From positions 23,375,001 through 23,439,000 of the forward strand of contig CM077011.1 of the NCBI GenBank assembly GCA_039090855.1: a DNA stretch of 64,000 nt. Direction: 5' to 3'. Both the position numbers and the translations under genes were made by a program. Under the pieces are notes generated by a model. It saw nothing but the letters and a program-made list of their open reading frames with translations. It made no database searches and was not told the DNA's origin. The DNA comes from Macrothele yani (taxonomy: Eukaryota > Arthropoda > Arachnida > Araneae > Macrothelidae). This document shows positions 43,637-54,812 of the stretch, one piece after another (positions within the stretch are counted from its first letter, which is position 1; every line of letters begins with the position of its first letter).

Positions 43637-43665
43637 CTGTGTCTTTAAGTTGATTTTAAATTGTA

Positions 43666-45350
43666 AATAATTTATCTTGCAATTAATGTATTCCTAAGGA
43701 TGAAAATTTGCACATCGATAAAATTAACTTTAAGTTATTGCATGGGATGCTTAATACTTGCTAAAACATAACCCTAAGTAAGCAATCCCACATATGTTTG
43801 TCTACTGACGTCATCAATGTATAGGTAGCGCCGTCTATTAACAGGTCTAAACATTACCCAAAGAAAAATGATTAATTTTTAATATAATTATGGTTATTTA
43901 GCAATTATTAAGTATCCCGTGCTATAACTTAAGGTTAGTTTTATCGATGCGCAAAGTTTCAGTCTCGGGAATAAATTAAATACATATAAAATATTAAGAA
44001 GTTTTATCATTGGAAACATACGGCAGAAATTTTAGGTGGGACCACTTTAAAACCAATAATTTGTGTCATCTTTCTGTTATTACCTGGTGGAAACATATCA
44101 AGCTCTAAAAACATGTAAAATGCGGGTTCCGTTTTTTTCTACAGGGATATAAGCAAGAATAATTAATTACAGAATTGTGATGCAAAACATTAACCGAAAA
44201 ATAATTATGTCTGGTATTTTTATTAAAAAAAGACGTCCTGCTAAATGTGTATATTTGTGTCGCGCAAACTAAATTATTTCTATGGTCTTATTGACGAATA
44301 TACCTAAGTTTATCTGTTTTACCTCTTCGAGAAAAACAAAAGGGGAAATGTTTGGACTCCAACAGCTGTGCATAGCAAAGAACAAAAAAAAAATCATTTA
44401 GATTTTGAAGTAGAGTTTGGACTTTTGGAGTGGTCAGGCTTGCACAGATATTTCCGGCGCCATCTTTTATGTTAACAGCAGAGAAAACAAAGGCTCCATA
44501 GAAATCAGCTGTGAATCTTCAACATAATTTTAAAGTCAGTGTGTTTCTTGGTTTTAAAAATGGACATATTCTGTAAACTTCTTCAAAGTGGGCACATTCG
44601 GTATACTTGTCCAAAACCGTGTCAGCTTGCTTCGAAATCCGGAAAGATTAGCATACATCTTTTCCCCTGTCTTGCCTTTGTTTACGTACCTTGCGGTTCT
44701 TTTATTTTACACTTTTTCTCTTCCGCAGATGTCAAATTCAGCCTCGAAGTGGAAATTTGTGGGGCTATATCGGAATAAAAACTGCATTATACAGCTCATT
44801 GGGAAGGGAGCATCGTCCTTCCCCGCTCTTTATTACGCTGGCCCTCCTGTTTTCGAGGTACAATACGTCTTTGTGATATATCTGACCTATATCGCGAAAT
44901 CCCAGAGGAGAAGTAAGGAAAAGAAAAGGAAGCGAAACAACGAGCTCGCGTTTTTCTTGCATTTAAATTACTGACTTTTTTATCTCTTTTTCAAACAAGC
45001 GTTAAACAGACGTGCGGGATTTGCCCAGTGCTCTTGAAACAATATTTTTCTGCCGGTCCAAACTAATCGCTTTGAAAACTGGAAGAGCATCGATTATTTT
45101 AGACGGCAATAGTTTGCGGTGATTATCTGCGCAAAAATTATAAATCGTTAAGCAACACATTCTCATTTTGCTTTTGTTAAGTTCAAAGAAACATTTCTTA
45201 ACAAAAATAAGGATATCAAAGAAACTGAAGTATAGTTTATGAAAAATATGTGCTAATTTAATCAAAATGAATTTTCTTTTTTTAAAAGAATAAATTACAA
45301 TGATTATTTTGCACCACTTCCATCAATATAAACTGAAGTAAAAGCGAGTA
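43666..45350. other. No gene recognised
   Basis: AT-rich, with overlapping short ORFs at 44539-44974 that lack any recognisable domain. Nothing supported. Confidence 0.5.
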
Positions 45351-45572
45351 CGCCACCTCGGGGGCGCAGTAGTTTGAGAGATGGCTTCTGAGCATTCCTC
45401 CAAAAGTGGTCCGGTTTCAAATCCCGATGAGGCATGGATGTTGTGTTTGTCTTGCGACACTGGCTCTCTACCTTCCCTGGAACCAGTGGCCCTAAATTAG
45501 TGACGGCCGACTGCTTATAGTCCGTTGGGTTGCTCCCGATCGTCGGTAAACCTCCAATCAAATAAAAAAAAA
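45351..45572 (+). mobile_element. SINE A, diverged copy
   Basis: Head CGCCACCTCGGGGGCGCAGT, degraded B box GGTTTCAAATCC, body and A tail. AAAGCGAGTA before and AAAACGAGTA after form the target duplication. Confidence 0.9.
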
Positions 45573-45688
45573 ACGAGTAGGATGAAAATGCGTTTGATTT
45601 CGCCAAGTACATGCCTTCTAAAAAATCTGCATGTCGAATTTAATGACAAGTAGGTGTTTCAGATTACATCGAACAGCAGATTCTGTGT

Positions 45689-46240
45689 TATAACGAAGTA
45701 AATTTCTTCGTCATTTTTGGTCCACGCAGGGGATCGAACCCGAGTCCACTTATTCCGGAACAAGTCGCTCTAACAACAGAGCTACGCAGACGTTCGTTCT
45801 TGCCGCTAGTTGCCTTTATGTCGTGTGCGAAGCGGGGCAGGCACGTCACATCTCCCCCATCCCGAAAGAGGGCCGGTGGCATGGCCCACGGGTCAGCCGT
45901 GACCACTTGAGAACTCCCAGTCAATCTAGTTTGTGGAATGCAACGTCACACACATTTATTTTTCGGAGCGCTTGAGAAGGGACTCTCTTATTTTTCCCAT
46001 CTCGCGGTGTGGAAAGAAAATCACACCACTGCGAAATTTTGAACGACCGGGTCATCCGGAAAGTTCGGGTGCCATTATAACGAAGTAAATTTCTCCGTCA
46101 TTTTTGGTCCACGCTGGAGATCGAACCCGAGTCCACTTATTCCGGAACAAGTCGATCTACCAACTGAGCTACGCAGACGTTCGTTCTTGCCGGTATTTGC
46201 CTTTATGTCGTGTGCTACCTGCGGGGCAGGCACGTCACAG
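45689..46240 (-). mobile_element. Dimeric tRNA-like SINE B composite
   Basis: Two minus-strand tRNA-like modules (45719-45791 and 46108-46178; B box GGGATCGAACCC-type) in the order and orientation seen at 16822-17333. The spacer is about 250 bp and includes TTTTTCCCATCTCGCGGTGT, also present at 17070-17090. The first module also ends in AAATTTACTTCGTTATAACAC. Confidence 0.8.
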
Positions 46241-46349
46241 TGTTTTCAATATAAAATGATATTTATGTCTTGTTCGCTGAGTTCTGTAAATCTAATCCCA
46301 AGTATTACAGACCTACCTGAGACTGAGATATATACATCAGATCTAATCC

Positions 46350-47065
46350 TAATTATTATAGACGTTATAACGTAACCCGTTTTACGTTATGTAAGATTTC
46401 CGGGTAAATAGGTGTTAAACGAAGGGTGAAAGCGATGCAACTAATTATACCGCATGGCTCAAATTAAGGTTTTACAGCCGCCCTGGTGGCTCAGTGGTCT
46501 AAGCGATGGCTTTTGATCATTCGTCCGAAAGGGTTTCGGGTTCGAATCCCGGTGAGGCATGGATGTTGTGTTTGTTTTCTGGAGTCAAGGGCCCTAAATT
46601 AGGGACGTGCGACTTCTTATAGCCCATTGAGTTGCTCACGGTAGTAGTTGAATTTCCAACAAAAAAAAAGAAGAAGGATTTACGGCCAGACGAGACATGT
46701 ACAGAACTCCAACTTACGTCAACTTTTTATTGGTCCAGCAACATTAGACGAAATCCAAAATATAGTACGTACTATACTCGCACTTCACATAACTTAATTA
46801 TCTGTCGCGTAATCCAGCTTAACAACGATCGAAGATCTCCACACACACGAAGCAACTGCTGCATCGTCTTTTTATCTAACGATCTTATCACATACATTCA
46901 CACGCCACTCTTGTTTCGACCTCAGTGTGTTACCAACATCATTCTCGTTTGAGGGAAAAACATAACGCTAAGGTTTGAAAATATCTAAGACAGCAAACTC
47001 AAATTTACAGAGAAGAAGATACCGAAAAGGAAAGTTAAAATAGAATATACGTTACAACGTACCTG
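46350..47065 (+). repeat. R1 dispersed repeat, copy with SINE inside
   Basis: Ordered blocks shared with 53335-53865: TTATAACG(T/C)AACCC, GGTTATG(T/C)(A/G)AGATTTC, GGCCAGACGA, TACGTnAACTTTTTATTGGTC, GACCTCA and AAATTTACAGAGAA. No coding sequence; the element type is unknown. SINE A is inserted at 46476-46673. Confidence 0.75.
46476..46673 (+). mobile_element. SINE A inside R1
   Basis: Head GCCGCCCTGGTGGCTCAGTG, B box GGTTCGAATCC, body lacking about 25 bp, A-rich tail. AAGGTTTTACAG before and AAGGATTTACGG after mark the target duplication. Confidence 0.92.
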
Positions 47066-47114
47066 TGATCTGTGAGCTATATTAATTCAAGATGTATTGG
47101 GAGTCACATCCAAA

Positions 47115-48343
47115 ATACACTATATTTACAAATGTCACCGGGCACCTAGAAGAAAAACACAACATAGCATTTATTGACATACATTAGTATGGTGTCGATC
47201 CACCTTTGCTCTTAATGCATGCACTTACCCTTCGAAACATGATTTCGACTAGATTGTGGAACACAGCGATAAGTATGCGCTCCCATTCAGTACATAATGC
47301 TGCCGCTAACTGTTGCTTAGTAGTAGGCCTTGGTTCTAAACTTCTTATGCGGCGCTCTAATTCATCCCATAGGTGCTCTATGGGATTAATATCAGGGCTC
47401 TGTGTTGGACAGTCCACTCACGATACGGAATTATCATCAAACCCCGCCGAAACAGTCCTTGCTTTATGGCTCGGTGCATTGTCCTACTGGTACCAACAAG
47501 TCACGGTTCCATAGTATTGCCACAGAGTTGGTAGGGCATAATTGTCCAGAATATCGAGGTAGACGTGCTGGTTGACAGGTTTCTCAACGATAACCAATGG
47601 GCCGGGACCATGCAACGAAAAACACCCACACACGAGTACACTGCCGGCACTAAACTTTACCGTAGGAATAGTACACTGTCGTAAATAGCTTTCCCCGGCT
47701 GCCGCCATACCCACACACGGCCATCAGACTGATGGATCGTGTATCTGGAATGATCAGTCCATAGGACCCGTTTCCATAGATCTAGGGTCCACGATAAGTT
47801 TCACCGTGTCAAACGACGAGTAGCATTCCCAGCGGAGATGGCTTATGAGCAGCCGCGCGACCAAGGTAACCCATGTAATGAAGTTCTCTGCGAATGGTAA
47901 GTGTACATACCGAGGTTTCAGCATTGTTACTCACCTGTACACTGAGGTCTTGTGTACTACTCCGTCGATTAGCTTTAACGACTCTCCTCAGGCTTTGACG
48001 CCTCTTATTAATGATTTTCTTTGGTCTGTCGGTACGATTTGCTGCTTCAGGCAACCCATGTGGCTTCCACTTATTAAGTACATCCAAAACAGTTGAGTTG
48101 GGTATGCTTAAACGCCTCTCGGTTTCTCTTATGTAGCAACACTAATATAGCAACCAACAATTTTTCCTTTGTCAAAGTCAGTTCTCTCCCGCCGCGACAT
48201 TTACACTCAACCTCAGAGTGCGATATGATCGTGGCCAGCTGCAGGCTTGTTTTTATATTGTTAGCAGTTCTACCGCGCATCTAAACAACGCAGCGGGTCC
48301 GTTTATTTGCTTATGAAGTGGTGTCCGGTGACTTTAGCTGATA
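47115..48343 (-). mobile_element. Tc1-like transposon (sister of 50509-51738)
   Basis: The left terminal repeat TACACTATATTTACAAATGT + CACCGGGCACC matches the left end of the sister copy. The right repeat is more decayed (TGTCCGGTGACTTTAGCTGA, 48321-48340), and a similar TGTCCAGTGACTGTAGTGTA follows at 48395, suggesting a duplicated end. Confidence 0.82.
47184..48200 (-). pseudogene. Tc1-like transposase, broken
   Basis: Probable ATG at 48200 (MSRRERTDFDKGKIVG). Then VLNKWKPHGLPEAANR, RRQSLRRVVKANRRSSTQDL and LHYMGYLGRAAAHKP. The first Asp is kept in WTDHSRYTIHQ (near 47745). A stop immediately precedes the second Asp block (stop, then DNAPSHKA, near 47490), and a second stop lies before the WVD-equivalent. 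[12 protein letters not shown] keeps the Glu; it ends KSKGGSTPY at 47184. Inactive. Confidence 0.88.
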
Positions 48344-48619
48344 AGTCTAATCCAAAACACAAAGCGAATCCGTTCATTTGCTTTTGAAGACGTGTCCAGT
48401 GACTGTAGTGTAAGTCTAATCGGAAACACAAATCTGGAATAATATTTATACTGGATTTTTTCTGTCAGTGTTCTCGTAATTTGTTTCAAACTTTTCAGGA
48501 ATACATTGTTTTACAAATATCAGGAACCGCTGCAATAGAAATGAAACACATGTAGACAGAAGTATCGATACCAATTGCCAGAGAAAGCTAAATCATTCAA
48601 GTATCACAGGAACATTCCT

Positions 48620-48760
48620 CTGGTGTAGCGGAAGCAAATCCGGCGCGTAACTGGAAGACCCTGGGTTCGACTCCCGGTGGCGGCCAATGAGAATTTTTCC
48701 GTGACTCACTTATGAACGTGGAAAGAGCGAAGACCTTTGTTTGAATTTCCTGGTCCACGT
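48620..48760 (+). mobile_element. SINE C, tRNA-like, copy 1
   Basis: GGTGTAGCGGAAGCAAATCC and GGTTCGACTCCCGG (A- and B-box-like), then GGCGGCCAATGAGAATTTTT and CCGTGACTCACTTATGAACG shared with the copy at 48917. ATTCCTCTGG before and ATTTCCTGG after suggest a target duplication. Confidence 0.7.
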
Positions 48761-48916
48761 TAGATATCTGTATTAATTATTCATTCGCCTTCTAATTATT
48801 TCTTCAGTTGCTGCTTACCATCTTTGGTGAATCCCCAGCAGCATTGTGCGGATCTCCAAGAAGTGACCTGCCAACTTGGCTTGGCTGTTAGTGTGTGCGA
48901 GTCTGGAGGAATTCGA

Positions 48917-49056
48917 GGCCGCTGTGGTATAGCGGAAGCATATCCGGGGCGTAACTGGAAGACCCTGGGTTTGACTCCCGGTGGTGGCCAATGAGAATTT
49001 TTCCGTGACTCACTTATGAACGTGGAAAGAGCAAAGACCTTTGTTTGAAATTCCTC
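48917..49056 (+). mobile_element. SINE C, tRNA-like, copy 2
   Basis: GCCGCTGTGGTATAGCGGAA gives an A box TGGTATAGCGG. The acceptor GCCGCTG can pair with TGGTGGC, with wobbles. The anticodon stem TCCGG/CTGGA encloses loop GGCGTAA, which lacks the universal T33, so a functional tRNA is unlikely. It continues with the same non-tRNA tail as copy 1, which identifies a tRNA-derived SINE. Confidence 0.7.
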
Positions 49057-49098
49057 TGAAGTTAAGTTCTATGGACCTAGTGTCTGTATTCGCATATA

Positions 49099-50370
49099 CG
49101 TAGGTCGTTAAAAAGTAACTAGAATGACGTCATAAAGGAAAATCCAACCCATGCAGAAAAATTCAGCTGCCTCTGTCGGAAAACCTGCAAGGTTAGTCAC
49201 GTGACAACGACTCGTTACAACGCTCCACTAGTTCATTCTAGTAGTAGACGGCGTAGAGTTCAGATGTCTCTGTAACCCTGGAGTACAACTGGAGAAAAGA
49301 GCAGTTCTAAAATTTTGCATGCATTATAAAACTGCCACAGAGACGCACGAAATGGTTAAAACAGAGTATAAGGATGATGCTTTGTCCCGTGCAAGCGTTT
49401 TTGAGTGTCACAAGAAATTTGTGAATGGTGAACAGTGTCTGGAAGATGCGTCACGCTCCGGTAGGCATTCGACATTGATGACTGAGGTTAATATCAATGC
49501 CATTGAGGCACTCCTGCGCGAAGACCTCCAAATGACCATTCAGGAAGTTGCTAAAATGATGCAAATGTCTGTTATTTCCGTTGATGACATTGTGAGAAAT
49601 AGGTTGGTTTACTGGAGAGTCGCTACAAAGTAGATTCCCTACTTGCTCACGGCAGAACATAACGCAAATCGTGTTATCACTTCTTTGCCAATTGAAGTTT
49701 CGACTACTACGTGAGCCACACGTTTTTAGATCGAGTTGTCATATGTGATAAGACATTTTTTCACCATTTCAATCCGAAACTAAACAACAGAGAACAAATG
49801 GAAACACCGACAGAGTCCCTGATCCGAGAAAGCCAAAGTTCAAGCAACTGCAGGGAAGGTCTTGCACTTCATTTTCTTCGATAGAAAGGAAATTGTGTAT
49901 GACCATCTTGTTCCACATTATTCTGAACTGGTGCCTATTATTCTGAAGTTCTTAAAGCTTGTTTACATTGAAACAGTTTCCCCAAAACGCCACGAATATC
50001 AAATACAAATTGGTTTGCAATTGCTTCAAGAAAATGCCTCTGCACATCCGGCGTTGCTCACCGAGAATAAAAATTTCCAAGATCTGGGCACCGAAATTAT
50101 GGTGCGCGCTTGGATCTGACGCCGTATGACTTTCACCTGTTCTCTAAAGTAAAAAAGAAACAACTTCGTGATAGCTGGTTTGCATCAAATTCTAAACTGG
50201 ACTGGACAACTCTGTGATGCGTGTATTGAACCACACGCCGAAGAAGATCTTCGAACACACCTTCCGGAAGTGGACATAAAGGTAGGACCGGTGCACAGTG
50301 TGAACATATTTGCTGCATTACACTTCCACGCAATGTAAAATCAGTCTCGTTACTTTTTGAACAACCCTCG
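49099..50370 (+). mobile_element. Full-length mariner (irritans-like)
   Basis: CGTAGGTCGTTAAAAAGTAA at the left pairs with CGAGGGTTGTTCAAAAAGTAA read inward from 50370, with TA on both sides (49097-49098, 50371-50372). 1.27 kb. Confidence 0.9.
49319..50345 (+). pseudogene. Mariner transposase, broken
   Basis: ATG at 49319 (MHYKTATETHEMVKTEYKDD). FECHKKFVNGEQCLEDASRS and TIQEVAKMMQMSVISVDDI form the DNA-binding region; frame lost after 49633. VVICDKTFFHHFNPK retains the first Asp. The second block reads LLQENASAHPAL, with Glu in place of the catalytic Asp. DLTPYDFHLFSK keeps the third. The C-terminus is degraded. Confidence 0.88.
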
Positions 50371-50508
50371 TATTTAACATCATTGGGGAAGAAACTTCTC
50401 GTCATAACTTCGCCTTCTTTGCCACACTTAACCTGAAAAGCTTTGTTCTAGGTTAGTGATTTACAATGTTTCTAAAAGAACTAAATGCAGGGTCACATTT
50501 CTTAAATA

Positions 50509-51738
50509 TATACTATATTCACAAAAGTCACCAGACACCTAGAAGAGAAACACAACATAGCATTTATTGGCATACATTAGTACGGTGTCGTCCACCTTTG
50601 GCCTTAATGCATGCACTGACCATACGAGACATGCTTTCGACAAGGTTTTGGAACACAGATATAAATATGCGCTTCCATTCAGTACATGATGCTGCTGCTA
50701 ATTGTTGCTTAGTAGTAGGCCTTGGATACAAATTTCTTATACTGTGCTCTAATTTATCCCATAGGTGCTCTGTGGGATTAACATCAAAGCTCTGTGCTAG
50801 CCAGTCCACACACGATACATAATTACAGCCAAACCACGCCGTAACTATCCTTGCTTTATGGCTCGGTGCGTTATCCCGCTGGTAACAACAAGGTTCGGTT
50901 CCATAATAATGCCACAAGGTTGATAGGGCGTAATTTTCCAGAATATCGAGGTAGACCTGCTGGTTAACTGGTTTGTTCAATGTCCATGATTATCAATGGT
51001 CCGGGACCATACCACAAAAAACACCCCCACACGAGTACACTGCCAGCTCCGAACTTGATCCGTAGGAACTGTGGTAAATAGCGTTCCCCGGCTGTCGCCA
51101 TACTGACACACGTCCATCATACTGATGGATCGTGTATTTGGATTCTTCAGTCCATATGACCCGTTTCCGTTGATCTACCGTCTACGATAAGTTTCACCAT
51201 GCTAAACGACGAGTAGCATTCCGAGTAGAGATGAAAGGCTCATGAGCAGCCGCACGACCACAGTAACCCATGGAATGAAGACCTCTGAGAATAGTACGTG
51301 TACATACCGAGATTCCAGCATTTTTGCTCACCTGTAATCTGACGTCTTTTGCAGTACTCCGTCGATTAGTTGCAACGACTTTCCTGAGCTTTCGACGTCC
51401 TCTATCACAGAAAGATCTTTTGTCTGCCGGTATGTTCTGTTGCTTCAGACATGCCATGTGTCTTTCACTTATTCAGTACATCCAAAACAGTGGAATTGGG
51501 TATGTTTAAAAGATTCTCGGGGTTTCTCTTATGGACAACCCGCTAATATGACAGCCAACAATCCTTCCTTTCTCAAAGTCAGTTGTCCGCCACGTCATTT
51601 TCACTCAACCTCGCAGTGCGATATGACCGCGGTCAGCTGCAGGCTTGTTTTTATACCGTTTGCAGCTGTACCGAGCACCTCAAAAACGCAGCGGATTGCT
51701 TTCGAAGGGGTATCTGGTGACTTTTGTCAATATAGTGT
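50509..51738 (-). mobile_element. Tc1-like transposon (sister of 47115-48343)
   Basis: TACTATATTCACAAAAGTCA + CCAGACACC at the left, and TACACTATATTGACAAAAGT + CACCAGATACC read inward from the right. Same family and orientation as the copy 3.4 kb upstream. Confidence 0.9.
50564..51598 (-). pseudogene. Tc1-like transposase, broken
   Basis: ATG at 51598 (MTWRTTDFEKGR). RRKLRKVVATNRRSTAKDVR, LHSMGYCGRAAAHEP. The first catalytic block is WTEESKYTIHQ, where Glu replaces Asp. Second: CCYQRDNAPSHKARIV. Third: VNPTEHLWDKL, 34 residues after the second Asp. Frame changes occur near 50985-51190 and 51460. It shares most positions with the 47184-48200 copy, allowing direct comparison of decay. Confidence 0.88.
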
Positions 51739-51864
51739 ATATAAAATGATATTAATATAAAAAACTCCTTATTAATTTATTAAACCTCTAAGCTCTTTTA
51801 ACAAATTTTACAGCAGTTGAAACAAAACAGATGTACGCTTGGTTTTAGTTCTTTACATTGTTAA

Positions 51865-52440
51865 CACTTCTTTTGTGCGAAACGATCGTGCATTTGGACA
51901 CCATATCTGTCCGTTCGTCTGTATTTAGACACCATATCTCTACAATTACTCCGATTTAAGAAATTTGTTTTGTATTGGGAACCTTGGGATGTGAGAATGA
52001 TGCTCCGTGCATTCTGGTATTTTTCGATTCCCAACTTTGCCGCTAGGGGCATAAATGTATATGATATAGAAATCAAATTACATTTTATTAATATTCCATT
52101 TATTTGCTTATTAATATACGATTGCAAAAGCTCGTTTGACCTTCGATGCCATTTATATACTGAAGACTATTTTAGCTACAGTTTGTGTTTCCAGTAACGA
52201 ATAGATGTTCCTCTGGGGACGTAAAGATAAATTGCATTTTCGAGATATCTCTGCTTATATGTATTTGCCGCAAAATCGGAACTTCTGAACACTCGATTGA
52301 AAACATTCTTTCGTGAACTCATACCACTCATCTCACAAAACATTTTCAGATCACTTTCTTCTTACACAAATGCATACTTTCTCCAGCGGGCTTTTCCGGG
52401 GATCTTTTTTCAACCACTTCATTTCCTGCAGGTAACTTTT
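51865..52440 (-). mobile_element. E-family element, copy 3 (partial)
   Basis: Palindromic end near 51867-51892, CCGTTCGTCTGTATTTAGAC, then CCATATCTCTACAATTACTC and array units with TTGCCGCTAGGGGCATAAAT (52038-52057) and CCTCTGGGGACGTAAAG (near 52213). The far end is not clearly seen. Confidence 0.65.
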
Positions 52441-52543
52441 TAAAGAAATGGCCATTTACTTGGTAAAACTATAGATTTTAAAGTATTTGTTCCTTAGCTA
52501 CGAATACTCTTATGAAGAATTTTGATGATAAATAGAAACAAGA

Positions 52544-54345
52544 AAGATGACACCGAATTTTCGGGTGAGCACGTCTTTTGAATCTTTTCCAACACGAATA
52601 AAGCTCATCAAAGATATTCATAGTCAATGGGACTAGTTAGGAACAAAAAAAATCGGATTTCTCCAATCGAGGAAGCATCCACAAATGGAAACACTACTTA
52701 CTCCCGCCAGAGGCTAAAAATTATGCTACGAAAATTAACAAATGGCTCGCAGAAGGAAGCTATCAGAGACAAAGAGGTTTTCAAAAAGAATATTTAGATG
52801 TGGAAATAAAGAAAGGAACAAATAACTATACGCCTTCTGCGGAAGAATTTTGCATAATGGAAAAGTTGAAGATACGCGAAAAATATTCTTCACCACCAAA
52901 GCTATGCTAAAGGAGAAAAAAAACTTTTCAAATATCTCTTCCGGAAGCAGAGGTAGCGAGAAAAAAGTTGTGACATTTACTCCCCTTGAGGGAAAGCTGT
53001 GTATTATTTAAAGATGATAATGTTCCCCATTTTCAATGTAGGGAATGACATGCATTAAAAAAATATCAATATGGTTTTCAGAAAGAGAGGTACAGCTGTA
53101 AACAGAAGTACACAAACACTACCTAGCGACAGAACTGTGAATTACAAAACTCCTCAAATACAAACCTAAAAGTGTCACACAATGTAAATGGTGTCTGATA
53201 TTAAGAGAATTTTTTAAATCCAACTTTTAGAAGCAGAAGTATTGAGAAAAACGAATTCACATTCGAAAGTAGAAGCAACAATTCACATTCGAAGCGACAT
53301 TTTGCAGTATTTTGGGAAGAAAATATACACAAAGGATTTATAACGCAACCCTTTTTAGGTTATGCGAGATTTCTTGTTATGCTAAGTTCCAAATGTCCGG
53401 CTTAAGAGATGTTGAACTAAGAGTGAATGTGATGCACTAATTTTACTGGGTATCTCAATTTAAATGAAGGCTTTTAAGGCCAGACGAAACATATACAGAA
53501 AGCAGAATCACTTACGTAAACCTTTTTTTTTTGTCTAGCAACTTTAGCTTTCAAGCAACTTTAGCCTTCAAGCAACTTTACACGAAATCACAATACATTG
53601 TCTATTTAGGAAATCAAAAACATCTCACAGTGAGGAACACCGCACACACAGCTGCTACTTAATCATTTTATATATCTCGTCTTATTCTTATCATTACAAG
53701 CATACGTCGCTCTCACAGACCTCAACTGTTGCCAACCGTATTCATATGAGAGAGAAGATATCACTTTAAGTCTGAAAAATGGTAAAGAGAACGAACCCAA
53801 ATTTACAGAGAAAAAATAACTAAAAATGAAAATTAAGTTAGAGTATATGTCACAGGTTTTGATAGTTGGTAGTATCTGACTGGAAACGAGTTTTTTTCAA
53901 TAGGGGTTTTAGTCCCGCAGATATTGATGTAAAAGGAATCGTTAACTTACGTCATATAATGACACCGCTGTGGTTTGAGTAAAATTTTAAATTATGTGAG
54001 AAACTTTTGGCACTGGAAACTCTCTCTTTCAAAAAAAAAAAAAGAATGTTCCAAATCAAACTCTTAGAAGCACGGATATCGCCAAAAAGATTAAATATAT
54101 ATCTACACCCCCTGGCGTAAAAACTATGCACTATTTTCAGCAGGAGGTATTCTCAAAAGGTTTTTCGAAGTGAGTCGTATCGGTCCACGAAAGAAATTTT
54201 TCCATCGAGTTTTCAGGAGCTTAGAATTTGCTGCAAATGCATCAGAAACTGAAATAAGCACTGACGCCCCATGGTGGCCAAACCATTCTTCACCAAACAT
54301 TAGAAATTATATGAAAAACATTTCACATGAAGCGCTGTATTATGC
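52544..54345 (+). mobile_element. E-family element, copy 4, containing an R1 repeat
   Basis: Opens with AAAGATGACACCGAATTTTC + GGGTGAGCACGTCTTTTGAAT, the mirror of the end of copy 5. Diverged ~145-bp units follow, interrupted by R1 (53335-53865), then one more unit including CCCATGGTGGCC-like near 54268. The array stops at about 54345 without the hairpin end. Confidence 0.7.
53335..53865 (+). repeat. R1 dispersed repeat, copy 2
   Basis: Same block order as 46350-47065 without the SINE. It has a local triplication of CAAGCAACTTTAGC-like units near 53540-53582. Embedded in the E array. Confidence 0.7.
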
Positions 54346-54770
54346 TATGTTATGACTGATAGGGGTTTTTCCCACTGCTTGTGAATAACATTTTAATACA
54401 TGTGGTAGTTTTGTTTCACTCACACATACTATTGTTTGCGGTAGTGTTGGCCAAACAGATTTGTACCTTATCATCCACCGACGTTCCTCTTTATCTCAAG
54501 TCGGCGCAAATTAACATAATGCATTATTTGAATAAATGCAGGAAGTTAGATAACGGTTTTTTTATAGAACCAGACGAATACAAGGACGGTACAACACATA
54601 TAGAAACATTACAATTACAATATGCTACTTCCTCCGCTTAAGGAGAGAACGACCGCTCAGATGCAAAGGAGCCTCAATCTGCTCGCATTGCCTTCAACAA
54701 AATTAACATCCCTTCTCTTTAGCCGGATCATGGTTTATATTCACCATTCTCTGGCAGGTGTCCGCAGAAA
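54346..54770. other. No recognised gene; short ORF 54381-54641
   Basis: An 86-codon frame begins with a hydrophobic stretch (VVVLFHSHILLFAVVLA, after a non-ATG start) that resembles a signal peptide. With no ATG, homologue or splice context I cannot support a gene. Confidence 0.35.
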
Positions 54771-54812
54771 TACGAGGGTTGTACCGGAAGTAATGCAAAA
54801 ATGGGCATAACG

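Larger units (their letters stand above)
40215..43665. mobile_element. Foldback element with nested SINEs and LINE
   Basis: The left arm (40215-40450) is an inverted match to a right arm in two pieces, 40742-40798 and 43439-43665. Landmarks: CTAGAGGTTTTTACAAAGGT versus ACCTTTGTAAAAACCTCTAG; CAATTTCCGCAATG versus CATTGTAGGAATTG; GGCAAGATCTTTCACAG versus CTGTGAAAGATCTTGC. A SINE A lies in the loop (40491-40714), and another SINE carrying a LINE splits the right arm (40799-43438). Removing the inserts leaves a ~750-bp palindromic element. Confidence 0.85.

Noticed and set aside
48917..48990. Functional tRNA gene
   Set aside because: The anticodon loop lacks T33, the acceptor stem needs several wobbles, and a repeat tail follows that is shared with a second copy.
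54381..54641. Small secreted protein gene
   Set aside because: No ATG, no homologue recognised, and it sits between two mobile elements.
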